Shown here: positions 1 through 11,572 of the stretch, in pieces | Numbering within the stretch: the first letter of the stretch is position 1 | How the letters are laid out: the number at the start of each line of letters is the position of its first letter | Assembly (NCBI GenBank): GCA_033675265.1 | Contig: JAUJYZ010000036.1 | Span: 1-64,000 of the forward strand | Origin: Actinostola sp. cb2023 | Lineage: Eukaryota > Cnidaria > Anthozoa > Actiniaria > Actinostolidae | Length of the DNA: 64,000 bases | Direction: 5' to 3' | The notes under the pieces: model-generated | The model's database searches: none | Seen by the model: only the letters and a program-made list of their open reading frames with translations | What the model was told of the DNA's origin: nothing | Program-made: the position numbers and the translations under genes

Positions 1-417
1 AATTTGTAATGCCATATCAGGGGTTTCCATGGAAATCTTGAACATTCTAAAACAATAGTTACCAAGGGCTCAAAGTGTAGTCTTAGTGGAAGAATATTTT
101 TGCAAAGGGCTTTCGTCGCGTTCTTTCAGATTCTTCAGATGTATTCCTGCACACTGACTTCACATTCGCATAGTATATCCCATAAAAAAGTTTGGTTGGG
201 TTGGGTAAGTGACGTCACTACCCGGCGACAACTGTTTGGATGTGAAGTTAATCATAATTTTATAGAACTTCTCATACAAGGAATATTAGTAAATATTTCA
301 CAGTTTTGTAAAATTATTTTGGAACAAAAAAGTTATTAATAATGGCAATGTTTTGAGGGGATTTAAAAATATGGACAAATTTTTAAGTGTTAGTCCCCCC
401 TATTTCAATAGTTTCTT

Positions 418-540
418 TCTGATAATAATAACAATAATAATAATGACATTTATATGGCCGCTAAAATTATAAATATTCTAAAGCACTTTACAGACTATGC
501 CATAAAAAGAAAATATAAAATACAGAACTCAAGTGTGTAG
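418..540 (-). mobile_element. L2-type LINE/SINE 3-prime tail (left arm)
   Basis: Read on the minus strand this is AAAGTGCTTTAG, then GCGCCATATAAATG, then a TTATTATTATT microsatellite. This conserved tail is characteristic of L2/CR1-clade LINEs and the SINEs that use them. No reverse transcriptase is visible, so this is a short 3-prime remnant. Confidence 0.55.
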
Positions 541-951
541 CCTTTTCAGCCACGCCCCCCCTCGTCCCCCCACATAAAAGGTTGGGTGTGGTGGGGTGTG
601 GGGAGAATTCTCAAGGACTGCCTCAGCTAGATCTTAAAAAGTATAGGAGAATGTCTGATCATATATTGCAAATGATTGTAGATGTCTGCTAGTTTGGTTG
701 ATTGCTATCTTTGTTTTCACTTCAGCTGAGAGTGTGGAGATTTGGCTTGATTTAAGCAGCTACCAGGGAGAGACACACACGTGTTATGAAGATCTATCTA
801 TTGTCACCATTTTTGTTTGAAAGCGTTGAACCAGATGACAAGGTACAGTACATAATGAAGCTTCTCCTGAGTAGATATGTCATAATAGATTTTAATGAGA
901 GAAGAATAGAAGGAAGCACTTAAAATTTGGATTCCATGTAATTTTCACATG
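541..951. other. No gene recognised; C/G-rich homopolymer stretch
   Basis: Contains a G/C-run segment near 550-605 and otherwise unremarkable sequence that is mirrored at about 30,055-30,470 in the right arm. I see no convincing exon or element ends. Confidence 0.4.
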
Positions 952-954
952 TGT

Positions 955-1042
955 ACGGATGATGTCAAAATGTGGTGAGAACAAAAAAGTATGCCATGAT
1001 ACGAAGTCAAGTGTCATGTTCTCACCACATTTTGACATCAAC
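955..1042. mobile_element. ~90-bp hairpin MITE (left-arm copy)
   Basis: The motif GATGTCAAAATGTGGTGAGA reappears inverted at the other end (TCTCACCACATTTTGACATC), enclosing about 45 bp. The better preserved copy is at 29,963-30,051. Confidence 0.6.
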
Positions 1043-1084
1043 GAAGTACAAGTGTCATGTTGTTCTACATGTCCTTTGTGTACC

Positions 1085-3395
1085 TAACGCTGACATCAAT
1101 CACAGCCTCGACCAATGAGCGTCATTGATCACCAGTGCGTGAAATTACACTCGAATGATCTGTGGACAGTGTTGGGTTTTAGCCAATAGCATGTCGTGCA
1201 TCTGCTTAGTGTTTGTCAATTGAAGAGCTGTTGTTGACAGACAATGTCATTTCAGTCTCGATCAGTCTGTAGAAAACACCGAATAGCCGGAACGACCCAA
1301 ATTTCGTCTACATCTATGTTATGCCTATTTAATTCAGAACTGATTCCCAATTCTATGTTACTTTGAAAAAAAGCAAACAGAAGCTGTTTATATACTGAAG
1401 TGTTCTCACTCAAAAGATAAATGCATTTCAATGGAATCTAACCCTTGTACTGACCAATGCGTCAAATAGTTATTTAGAGCTACTTTGAATTTTCTGGATT
1501 ACATACGAAAATTTACACGTTTCAAGTTTTCACGGCCAGCACTCCTCGTTCTTATCCAATCACAAGTATATACTTGGTGGACTATCCTCAGCCTCGACCA
1601 ATGAGCGTCATTGATCACCAGTGCGTGAAATTGCACTCAAATGTCTGCAGTGGACAATCTGCTTTGCTGTTGTTGACAGACAATATCATTTCAGTCTCAT
1701 GTAGAACAACCCAAATTTCGTCTACATCTATTTTATGATTCCCAATTCTATGTTAGAAACAGAAGCTGTTTATATACTGAAGTGTTCTCACTCAAAAGAT
1801 AAATGCATTTCAATGGAATCTAAAACTTGTACCGACCAATGCGTCAAAAATTATTTAGAGCTACTTCAGTTGAATTTTCTGGATTACATACGAAAATTTA
1901 CACGTTCAACGTTTTCACATGACGGCCAGGACAGTCCTCGTTCTTATTCAATCACAAGTTTATACTTGGTGGACTATCCTCAGTCTCGACCAATGAGCGT
2001 CATTGATCACCAGTGCATGAAATTACACTCAAATGTCTGCAGTGGACAATCTGCTTTGCTGTTGTTGACAGACAATATCATTTCAGTCTCATGTAGAACA
2101 ACCCAAATTTCGTCTACATCTATTTTATGATTCCCAATTCTATGTTAGAAACAGAAGCTGTTTTATATACTGAAGTGTTCTCACTCAAAAAAGATAAATG
2201 CATTTCAATGGAATCTAAAACTTGTACTGACCAATGTGTCAAATAGTTATTTAGAGCTACTTTGAATTTTCTGGATTACATACGAAAATTTACACGTTCA
2301 AGGTTTCACGGGCCAGCACAGTCCTCGTTCTTATCCAATCACAAGTATATACTTGGTGGACTATCCTCAGCCTCGACCAATGAGCGTCATTGATCACCAG
2401 TGCGTGAAATTACACTCAAATGTCTGCAGTGGACAATCTGCTTTGCTGTTGTTGACAGACAATATCATTTCAGTCTCATGTAGAACAACCCAAATTTCGT
2501 CTACATCTATTTTATGATTCCCAATTCTATGTTAGAAACAGAAGCTGTTTATATACTGAAGTGTTCTCACTCAAAAGATAAATGCATTTCAATGGAATCT
2601 AAAACTTGTACCGACCAATGCGTCAAAAATTATTTAGAGCTACTTCAGTTGAATTTTCTGGATTACATACGAAAATTTACATGTTCAACGTTTGCACATG
2701 ACGGCCAGGACAGTCCTCCTTTATACTTGGAGGAATATCCTCAGTCTCGACCAATGAGCGTCATTGATCACCAGTGCGTGAAATTACACTCGAATGACCT
2801 GTGGACAGTGTTGGGTTTTAGCCAATAGCATGTCGTGCATCTGCTTAGTGTTTGTCAATTGAAGAGCTGTTGTTGACAGACAATGTCATTTCAGTCTCGA
2901 TCAGTCTGCAGAAAACACCGAATAGCCGGAACAACCCAAATTTCGTCTACATCTATTTTATGATTCCCAATTCTATGTTAGAAACAGAAGCTGTTTATAT
3001 ACTGAAGTGTTCTCACTCAAAAGATAAATGCATTTCAATGGAATCTAAAACTTGTACCGACCAATGCGTCAAAAATTATTTAGAGCTACTTCAGTTGAAT
3101 TTTCTGGATTACATACGAAAATTTACACGTTCAACGTTTTCACATGACGGCCAGGACAGTCCTCGTTCTTATTCCAATCACAAGTTTATACTTGGAGGAC
3201 TATCCTCAGCCTCGACCAATGAGCGTCATTGATCACCAGTGCGTGAAATTACACTCGAATATTTGTGGACAGTGTTCATCTTGGTCAGGCTCGAAAATTG
3301 ACATCGATAATGTCGATCGCTGGAACAGAAGTCTAAATCATTGTATGCAGATTCAGCTTCAAAGTGAAGGATTTGGGCTAAAGGTTGTTTGAAAA
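1085..3395 (+). repeat. Foldback-like TIR array A, left arm (~390-bp units)
   Basis: About six tandem units of 388-391 bp, two alternating subtypes, with unit landmark ATGATTCCCAATTCTATG at about 1,735, 2,126, 2,513 and 2,960. The same units occur inverted at 6,085-8,690, so each arm has long inverted ends built of direct repeats, the architecture of foldback (FB/Galileo-type) transposons. Every unit carries several CCAAT pentamers (TATCCAATCACAAG, GACCAATGAGCG, ACCAATGCGTC) and a TTTATATACTG TATA-like motif. Open frames of 84-131 codons run through the units, but they change between units. The outer end is truncated in this arm. Confidence 0.8.
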
Positions 3396-3504
3396 AAGAA
3401 AAAAAAAATTGGGTTGTTTAAACAGCACATGTTTATAATTATAGCGACCAGTATAAATAGTTATTCGGCCACACTTGCTCCTTGTTCCCTGAAATCGACC
3501 CAGT

Positions 3505-3800
3505 GGATAAGACGTTGGATAACACATTGAAAATTTACATGAAAACTTATCCAAAGAAACCAGTTTACGCCGTTTTTATTGAACTTCGTCTTTGAGAGAT
3601 TGCGTTTAGTCTGGCCGACTGTCAGCAAGCGGAGAACACTCGCACAGTCTGCTAATAAGCACCTCATGATCTACCCTGTGAACAGAGTCTTCGATCAGAG
3701 GCGCATTAGCTTAACCAAGACTGTTATCAACCCACAAATGAAGCACACTTTGAGAGAAGTAGTATTCAATGCAACGACGCAAACTAATAAATGTTCATAG
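3505..3800 (+). pseudogene. Possible coding remnant, unidentified (left arm)
   Basis: Two overlapping open stretches give a protein-like sequence: one reads KTLDNTLKIYMKTYP.. PVYAVFIELR and then stops, and the other frame continues from about 3,579 to a stop at 3,800 with ISLTKTVINPQMKHTL near its end. A closely similar start, KTLDNTLKIYMRTYP, occurs on the minus strand at 5,954, which suggests a coding segment duplicated inside the inverted ends. The family is not recognised, and this could be coincidental open frame. The mirrored copy is at 27,066-27,362. Confidence 0.3.
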
Positions 3801-4008
3801 TATAATCGCACAATTTTGTGAGGCCTGTTAGGGTAAATTCCGACAAAGCGACAGGGCTCTGAAACAGCGACACGAAGCTAACGAAATGATGACGAACGAC
3901 AAGCCTGCTGTCATGAAATTGGAACAGCGTTTTTTTTTGGTTTCGATGACCTTTTGAAATTGCGACAAGACAAGGTTTGAAACAGACAGGGGACATAATT
4001 ATACTTAC

Positions 4009-4142
4009 CATCATCGTAGCCTGCGTAGCGGGTTTGAAGTTCGATTGGTCACCAATGTCTTCTCTTGTTGTTCCATGCTGAACATCAGTAGGCAATCGCC
4101 GATTCAATTATTTTCCCGCCTTACTAGGATTTCCCGCCACTT
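4009..4142 (-). promoter_or_regulatory. E2F-like site pair with candidate first exon (left arm)
   Basis: Bases 4,113-4,142 contain two copies of TTTCCCGCC about 20 bp apart, matching the E2F consensus. On the minus strand they sit just upstream of a short ATG frame (ATG at 4,074-4,076, beginning MEQQEKTLV) and a good splice donor (GTAAGT at 4,008-4,003). However, the frame stops at 4,011-4,013, a few bases before the donor, so a coding first exon is doubtful; a 5-prime UTR exon fits better. The right-arm copy is at 26,727-26,858. Downstream exons were not identified. Confidence 0.35.
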
Positions 4143-4319
4143 TTAGGCTAGTATACAATAGCAGAGTACTACTACGACATTTCCGGCGTAACACGATATT
4201 ATAGGACACGGTATGGCCTGGCATTAAAAATGTCACTCTCTCACTTCAGACTCTGAGGACCAAGTTCATCAATTTGCTTTTTAAAACACAATATTTTATA
4301 AAGTCTTTTAAAGAGCCTA

Positions 4320-4505
4320 AGGGCCGTTTTACACTATCACAGATGTAAACGCAATACTTCAAACGTTTGATCAAATTCTTTGACGAGAATAGAACTCGAT
4401 CTTGGATTACTTGGAACGTCTGTTCAGTTCTACACGTCAAGGAGTTTGAGCAAAGACAGATAACATACTTGATCAAATAAATGTTCATAGTGTAAACCGG
4501 ACCTA
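4320..4505. mobile_element. ~185-bp MITE (left arm)
   Basis: Imperfect inverted repeat: GGGCCGTTTTACACTAT at one end and ATAGTGTAAACCGGACC at the other, with further pairing inwards (GATCAAATTCTTTGACG with CGTCAAGGAGTTTGAGC). No coding capacity. Mirrored at 26,362-26,547. Confidence 0.65.
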
Positions 4506-4737
4506 ACGGAAATCAAGAAATCTTTGTTTCTCTCTAGATCTCTTGCATAAACAATATATTTGAATTAGCGATTTAAAAAAAAAGGGTTTATTCCACTGAC
4601 CCTTAGTGGTGAGGGGAAGCGTTGCGTGACGAGACTAAACGCACTACTTTGTTTTATAGTAGTTTTATAGGTTGCATTTTGGAAGCGGCTCGGGTCAGCG
4701 CAGGCTGTATTTTTATACGAGCTATAAAGAATATGTG

Positions 4738-5322
4738 AGCGCGTTCACATTAGGACTTTCTAGCTAGCTAAAGGCCGGTTTAGCTAGCTAAGTCGATAAC
4801 CCCAGTGTGAACGCGTTTTTCTAGCTAGCTAAAACATAGCTCATTATCTCCGTTCACATTGGTAATATTGACCGGAAACAGGCAAATTTCACCATGTCGG
4901 GACATGGTTTAAACTCTGGAAACTTGCTAATGGTGTTGGTTTTGACAGATTTATTTTTCCTAAATGTCAATCGCGCGTCCTTAGCCGCAGGGTCACATTT
5001 CACGGTTGGGTTTTATTCGTGTTTGAAGACAGCAAACTTTGTTTCTTCTCTCTTCATTGTTTTAGATTCGTTACTTATATCTATTATTCACTCCTCGTTT
5101 ACTTGGATCAATCAAGAAATCAGAAAAGTTAGTTGTTTATAACCGCCAAAATTTCAAATAACAGATATTGGATTACTATTGTTCAGTAGTAATAAGCTTG
5201 AATATTAACAATGTGAACATGCATAAAAGGTTAACTAGCTAATTCTTCAAACACGATGATAGATGAACAAACACGTATATGAGCTTAGCTAGCTAACTTT
5301 CGCTGTAGTCTGAACGCACTAA
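4738..5322. mobile_element. ~585-bp MITE with TAGCTAGCTAA subterminal motifs (left arm)
   Basis: Ends AGCGCGTTCACATTAGGAC and, inverted, AGTGCGTTCAGACTACAGC, each followed by TAGCTAGCTAA. Additional TTCACATT/GTGAAC and TAGCTAGCTAA copies recur inside. Non-autonomous DNA transposon by structure; superfamily not assigned. Mirrored at about 25,544-26,127. Confidence 0.6.
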
Positions 5323-5765
5323 CAGTCTGCAAAGTATGGTACCGTTTCCTTGTGAATGTAACATCCGTATTTATAGAACAGTTTCATTATATAATCTGCG
5401 GCTGCCACTCATGAATCCAAATAGCTAATACAAAACACTTCAAAAGAAAACAAGGGCAAAAGGTCTACTAATGCATGTTTGCCTTATACAGATCTCTACA
5501 GTATTTTACTGGTTTTACAGAGTGTAATAGTAAAATCACTCTCACTACTCTCATTTACAAGCTAACATTTAAAACCACACTAATCATAACAGACTTCGAT
5601 ATTTAGTTATGATTTAGTCACTATTCATAATTGTTCTATTTCTCTTACAAAGGAATATGTTCTCTCCTTGGTTATCTTTTGACCACGAACTAGACGTTCT
5701 AAAAGATGTGACACTCAACGGGTCTTAGATAAGATGTGTGATCGAATTACTGATGGCCGGCAAAT

Positions 5766-5954
5766 TCAAAGCCGGTTTGTGTCCTTGAACAAAACTGGAA
5801 GTCTAATAGTGGCTGGCACATTTATAAATCGTGATTCCTTTGAGCTACGTTTCATATAAACATGATAACGAAGTTCAATAAAAACGGCGTAAACTGGTTT
5901 ATTTGGATAAGTTCTCATGTAAATTTTCAATGTGTTATCCAACGTCTTACCCAC
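5766..5954 (-). pseudogene. Possible coding remnant, unidentified (left arm)
   Basis: 62-codon open frame with protein-like composition (VYAVFIELRYHVYMKRSS, then INVPATIRLPVLFKDTNRL and stop). Its start duplicates the plus-strand remnant at 3,505 in inverted orientation. It may be the 3-prime exon of a captured or element-encoded gene; the family is not recognised. An identical copy lies at 24,908-25,096. Confidence 0.3.
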
Positions 5955-6084
5955 CCCCTTCGCAACCCTGTGGCGTGACCGCCAAAAAGCAGGCTGTAAA
6001 GCAGGCTAGCTGATTTTCATGAGCCGTCTGAAAATCAGGCTAGCAGCAGGCTAGCTAGTCGCTAACGTGTGCTGTTTAAACAAC

Positions 6085-8704
6085 CCGATTTTGTTTCTTT
6101 TTTCAAACAACCTTTAGCCCAAATCGTTCACTTTGAAGTTGAATCTGTATGCAATGATTTAGACTTCTGTTCCAGCGATCGACATTATCGATGTCAATTT
6201 TCGAAGATGAACACTGTCCACAAATATTCGAGTGTAAATTCACGCACTGGTGATCAATGACGCTCATTGGTCGAGGCTGAGGATAGTCCCAAGTATAAAC
6301 TTGTGATTGGATAAGAACGAGGACTGTCCTGGCCGTCATGTGAAAACGTTGAACGTGTAAATTGTCAGACGTACGCAATCTTCTCAGAGCTGGCGAAATT
6401 CATAGTACTTAGTTGAATTTATTTTTCGTATAGTTTTGCTAATATTTGATAGATTGCGTTGCCGATGAAAACGTAACAATGAATACAGATCATAAGACAG
6501 CATATTTAATATCAATCTAGCGTGCTTGAGGCGCTCTGCAGTCGTAGCTCTAAATAATGTTTGACGCATTGGTCGGTACAAGTCTTAGATTCCATTGAAA
6601 TGCATTTATCTTTTGAGTGAGAACACTTCAGTATATAAACAGCTTCTGTTTTCTTTTTTTTCAAAGTAACATAGAATTGGGAATCAGTTCTGATCAGAAT
6701 TAAATAGGCATAAAATAGATGTAGACGAAATTTGGGTCATTCCGGTCGTTTCGGTGTTTTCTACATGAGACTGAAATGATATTGTCTGTCAACAACAGCA
6801 AAGCAGATTGTCCACTGCAGACATTTGAGTGTAATTTCATGCACTTGGTGATCAATGACGCTCATTGGTCGAGACTGAGGATAGTCCACCAAGTATAAAC
6901 TTGTGATTGAATAAGAACGAGGACTGTCCTGGCCGTCATGTGAAAACGTTGAACGTGTAAATTTTCGTATGTAATCCAGAAAATTCAACTGAAGTAGCTC
7001 TAAATAATTTTTGACGCATTGGTCGGTACAAGTTTTAGATTCCATTGAAATGCATTTATCTTTTGAGTGAGAACACTTCAGTATATAAACAGCTTCTGTT
7101 TCTAACATAGAATTGGGAATCATAAAATAGATGTAGACGAAATTTGGGTTGTTCTACATGAGACTGAAATGATATTGTCTGTCAACAACAGCAAAGCAGA
7201 TTGTCCACTGCAGACATTTGAGTGCAATTTCACGCACTGGTGATCAATGACGCTCATTGGTCGAGGCTGAGGATAGTCCACCAAGTATATACTTGTGATT
7301 GGATAAGAACGAGGACTGTGCTGGCCGTGAAACCTTGAACGTGTAAATTTTCGTATGTAATCCAGAAAATTCAAAGTAGCTCTAAATAACTATTTGACAC
7401 ATTGGTCAGTACAAGTTTTAGATTCCATTGAAATGCATTTATCTTTTGAGTGAGAACACTTCAGTATATAAACAGCTTCTGTTTCTAACATAGAATTGGG
7501 AATCATAAAATAGATGTAGACGAAATTTGGGTTGTTCTACATGAGACTGAAATGATATTGTCTGTCAACAACAGCAAAGCAGATTGTCCACTGCAGACAT
7601 TTGAGTGTAATTTCATGCACTGGTGATCAATGACGCTCATTGGTCGAGACTGAGGATAGTCCACCAAGTATAAACTTGTGATTGAATAAGAACGAGGACT
7701 GTCCTGGCCGTCATGTGAAAACGTTGAACGTGTAAATTTTCGTATGTAATCCAGAAAATTCAACTGAAGTAGCTCTAAATAATTTTTGACGCATTGGTCG
7801 GTACAAGTTTTAGATTCCATTGAAATGCATTTATCTTTTGAGTGAGAACACTTCAGTATATAAACAGCTTCTGTTTCTAACATAGAATTGGGAATCATAA
7901 AATAGATGTAGACGAAATTTGGGTTGTTCTACATGAGACTGAAATGATATTGTCTGTCAACAACAGCAAAGCAGATTGTCCACTGCAGACATTTGAGTGC
8001 AATTTCACGCACTGGTGATCAATGACGCTCATTGGTCGAGGCTGAGGATAGTCCACCAAGTATATACTTGTGATTGGATAAGAACGAGGACTGTGCTGGC
8101 CGTGAAACCTTGAACGTGTAAATTTTCGTATGTAATCCAGAAAATTCAAAGTAGCTCTAAATAACTATTTGACACATTGGTCAGTACAAGGGTTAGATTC
8201 CATTGAAATGCATTTATCTTTTGAGTGAGAACACTTCAGTATATAAACAGCTTCTGTTTGCTTTTTTTCAAAGTAACATAGAATTGGGAATCAGTTCTGA
8301 ATTAAATAGGCATAACATAGATGTAGACGAAATTTGGGTCGTTCCGGCTATTCGGTGTTTTCTACAGATTGATCGAGACTGAAATGACATTGTCTGTCAA
8401 CAACAGCTCTTCAATTGACAAACACTAAGCAGATGCACGACATGCTATTGGCTAAAACCCAACACTGTCCACAGATCATTCGAGTGTAATTTCACGCACT
8501 GGTGATCAATGACGCTCATTGGTCGAGGCTGAGGATAGTCCTCCAAGTTTAAACTTGTGATTGGATAAGAACGAGGACTGTCCTGGCCGAAAAATAGTGT
8601 GTAGGTTAAACGTATTCTCATTGGTCTAGCGAGTGGACAATCCTGTAAGAAGATCAATCTCTTTGAATTTTCCATTTTAAAATGGCATTTTCCATTTTAA
8701 AATG
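6085..8704 (-). repeat. Foldback-like TIR array B, left arm
   Basis: Inverted counterpart of array A, with the same ~390-bp units read on the minus strand. One unit is interrupted at about 6,370-6,545 by unrelated sequence. The outer end finishes with two copies of CCATTTTAAAATGG (8,671-8,704), matching both outer ends of the right-arm element (22,139-22,178 and 29,899-29,936), which marks the element terminus. Confidence 0.8.
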
Positions 8705-9081
8705 GCACATCGTTACCTGTACTCTAATAACACACAGCCCTCATTCAGTCAAAGCGCATATACTATGCCAATAATATTAAATATTATATAAAAAATAATG
8801 TAATTTCATCCCAAATCAATAATTTCTCCTCTTGTTGTGTTTATTGATATTCATCCACATCCACAAAGCTGGTTTCCATATGATCGCTGCGATCGCCCAA
8901 AACCATGTTTTGTAACTTTACTATACATACAGTAGAAAAATCTTTTTTTGCGGGCATGGCGCATTGCATGTAATGGACATGGTTTGCACGCAGGAAATGT
9001 TGCAGTAATTCTAGGCGGTACTATATGTATAAGTCAACATGTTAATTAATTAATTTACTCATTAATTATTTGTATTTACAG
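8705..9081. other. AT-rich flank with arm-specific 129-bp segment
   Basis: The first ~129 bp (about 8,706-8,835) are absent from the right arm at about 22,137, an insertion/deletion between arms. The remainder is AT-rich intron-like sequence leading into an exon acceptor at 9,080-9,081. Confidence 0.6.
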
Positions 9082-11365
9082 TGGATTAATTGGGCACATG
9101 AATGCAGGTTGTTATCAAACAAAATGTAAGTGAAATAAATGCTGTACACTGTATGTAGACCCTAGAGCTGATCTGTATAGGTGCTATTATAAATGTATAA
9201 TTATTATAATAGACCCTTTGCACAAATTATGATTTTGTATGTGCAAAAACAAAGATGGGTTAAAGAGCTCATTGCTTCATTGAATTTTTATTTATTTATT
9301 TATTTATTATTTTTTTTGTAATTGATTGTATTATTTCCCCCCATTGAATAAAACTTTCTACATGCATGTACTATATATCAAAGCCATAAACAAGAGAAGG
9401 GGTGCTAATGCTATATTGTACATAATATAGGAACTGTGACCCATCTGTTCAGATACCTGAGTGTATGGAAGTTGTTGATATCATTGAAGAGGCTTTCAAT
9501 AAAACAGTTATGTATATGGTAAGAACACTTGACGTCAACTCAACTTGCATTATTACTCGACCGAAATTTTGCGAGCCTTTTTGCGGGACCATTCGACACC
9601 CCTAATAATGCTATGTGCTTCGTCATCTCTAGTTGTCCAAAGAAGACAGTGAGGAAACAGAGAAAGCTTTGAGAATGATGGACAAAATTAATACTGTAAG
9701 TCTGACAATAATAATTACATAATATGCGGTCGTGCAATTTTGTAATCACTCGTATGATTTCAGACCAAATTGCACTCCACTCAGTTCTATTACCATTACT
9801 TATAGTCTAGTGGGGTGGGGTCTAGGGTATGTATTTACTGTTAATACATTGTTTAGATGTTACAAATAAAGTGCTTTTTGGAACAATATTTCTTGAATTA
9901 TCTATGGGCCAGATCATGCAAAAATGGCCCAGACAACCAAAATGTTCACTTTCACTTTATTTGATAAAGCGTGTTAATCGGCAAATGAAGTTAGCATTTG
10001 AAGCTCAGTCAGTCATAGCCATTTTCATTAACCCATTCGCTCCTGAGCTATTTTGAGTTTTTTAGCGATTTTCTGGACCTAATCATACCGTAGGAAATTT
10101 CAATTCCATATAAGGGGTTTCCATGGAAATCTTGACAGTTCTGAAAGCCCACGGGCTCAAGTTCTCATATAACACTTGCGTAAATCATTCCGACCTGATT
10201 ATATTTAAACGACATGTTGACTACCGTGAGTGTAATCTGGTCGTTTTCACTTACGATTAGTGAATGTCACGCATTATTACTTACCGTATTAACCGGCTTT
10301 GTCTGAGTCATTGGCGTTTACACTAATGATAAGTTAAACCGTTTGGAAAGAGCTTACAGTGTGTGTAAATAGTTTGAAAATTTAAATTTCCACTTACTAT
10401 AAGTATTTTTGGTACGAAGGATGCACATGGCATATGGGAATACGTGTTTCGAGTAAAAAGATCTAAAAAGCATCAGGTCCGGTCAATAAATACAAGATAC
10501 AAAATGGTCCTCAGTGCAATCTACCGAGTTGATGAAATGTCGTGATTTCAAAACTATTGGTGCATGTCCGTGTGTAATTGAAACGAAAACAACACAACGA
10601 GTGCTGGTCAACGAGTGCTGGCTTCATTTGGAAGTATTTTTACCAGTGATTGTATGGGTCTTTGAGATTACTTCAGTGAAGTTTCAGCTAAATCTTGAAC
10701 TTGGAACGATTTACGTACTAGTCCCCCTTTAACTCAGTTGTCTATTCATTGTATTCTTGGCTTCACAGCAGTGGCTACATGCAGTCCTAGATTAATAATT
10801 ACTGTAAGGGCATAACTATGTTACGTAGTTAAAGGTTTTAATTTACCTAGTTGATGTTGAGGGATAATAGGCAACTTGCACTAAAAGGTCACGTGACCCC
10901 AACCCCCTTAAATCAAACAGCAGTGTCAAATGAAAAGAGCAGCTCGAAATTAGTAAAAGGGTGAAGTTTGAGCTCACAATGTCTGACACAGGAGAAATTA
11001 CTCGACGTATACATGTAGGAAAATGTGCTGGATTGCAAGCTCTTGCCATCCAATGCATTTTCCAAACAAAATCTTAGAAAACGTTCAATTTTATTTTTAA
11101 TGTCATTTCTCCTGTGTCAGACATGAGCTCAAACTTTGCCCTTTTACTAATTTCAAGCTGCTCTTTTCATTTCTGGAGTTCATTTTGACACTGCTGTTCG
11201 ATTTAAGGAGTTGGGGTCACGTGACCTCTTAGTGCAAGTATCCTATTTGGTCTAAAAAACACACATGTTTTCTCCATTAAAGTCCACTTCAATTTCTTGA
11301 CAGCTTGACAAACTTGAAAATGCAATTATCTGTGCTGAAAGCTTCCCTCTGTTCCTGAAAATAAG
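9082..11365 (+). CDS. Four internal exons of an unidentified multi-exon gene (left arm)
   Basis: Four exons with canonical AG/GT borders join in one open frame: 9,082-9,125 (starts WINWAHECRLLSNK), 9,431-9,518 (CDPSVQIPECMEVVDIIEE), 9,633-9,695 (LSKEDSEETEKALRMMDK) and 11,304-11,365 (LDKLENAIICAESFPLFLK). Phases are consistent: 2 nt carried over exon 1, phase 0 after exons 2 and 3, 2 nt left after exon 4. No stop interrupts the 85 joined codons. The product is acidic and helical-looking; I do not recognise the family. No further exon is visible before 9,082 or after 11,365, where the transposon begins, so this is a gene fragment or a gene split by the rearrangement. The third intron contains a MITE. 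Confidence 0.6.
9285..9325. repeat. (TTTA)n simple repeat
   Basis: Run of TTTATTTATTTA followed by a T-run inside an intron. The length differs slightly from the mirrored copy at about 21,655-21,690. Confidence 0.8.
10030..10150 (-). repeat. Dispersed repeat copy
   Basis: Contains GGTTTCCATGGAAATCTTGA preceded by TTAGCGATTTTCTGGACCTA. Further copies occur at the window start (1-60), at 20,828-20,946 and at 30,930-31,050, so this repeat is present both inside the arms and at their outer edge. Confidence 0.7.
10151..10865. other. No gene recognised
   Basis: Intronic sequence of the four-exon gene. A 72-codon plus-strand open frame at 10,514-10,732 has no recognisable motif and no splice or start context that supports it. 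Mirrored at 20,112-20,826. Confidence 0.4.
10869..11241. mobile_element. ~370-bp MITE with CACGTG core in TIR (left arm)
   Basis: Inverted ends CTTGCACTAAAAGGTCACGTG and CACGTGACCTCTTAGTGCAAG, with the pairing extending about 130 bp each way (TCTGACACAGGAGAAAT with ATTTCTCCTGTGTCAGA). Lies in intron 3 of the four-exon gene. Mirrored at 19,736-20,108. Confidence 0.75.
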
Positions 11366-11572
11366 GTGAGTTGCTTGGGTTTACCCCGGTGTACATTATA
11401 AGAACCTCACAACTGATGATTTTTCTCTTCACTACGTGTATCAATCACTTTGTTCTAAGTTCTAAAGATCTCTAAACCCTTTGACTTACTGGATTGGTGG
11501 ATCGGCGAATCCATTCATGTATATCATTGAATTGTTACGGTTATTTTGAAAATTGAAGGGCTCACTGCAAGA

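Larger units (their letters stand above)
3396..6084. mobile_element. Internal region of foldback-like element (left arm)
   Basis: Separates the two inverted arrays. The inverted similarity continues a little way in: 3,509-3,595 matches 5,868-5,945 in reverse complement. It holds two nested MITEs, two possible coding remnants and an E2F-type promoter motif pair, listed separately. No transposase motif was recognised. Mirrored at 24,772-27,470. Confidence 0.6.

Noticed and set aside
1735..3392. Open frames of 84-131 codons (MIPNSMLETEAVY...) repeated through the foldback arrays on both sides of the palindrome
   Set aside because: The frames arise because the ~390-bp unit is near a multiple of three. 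They begin and stop at different points in different units, mix two frames and show no domain, so I treat them as repeat sequence and not as genes.
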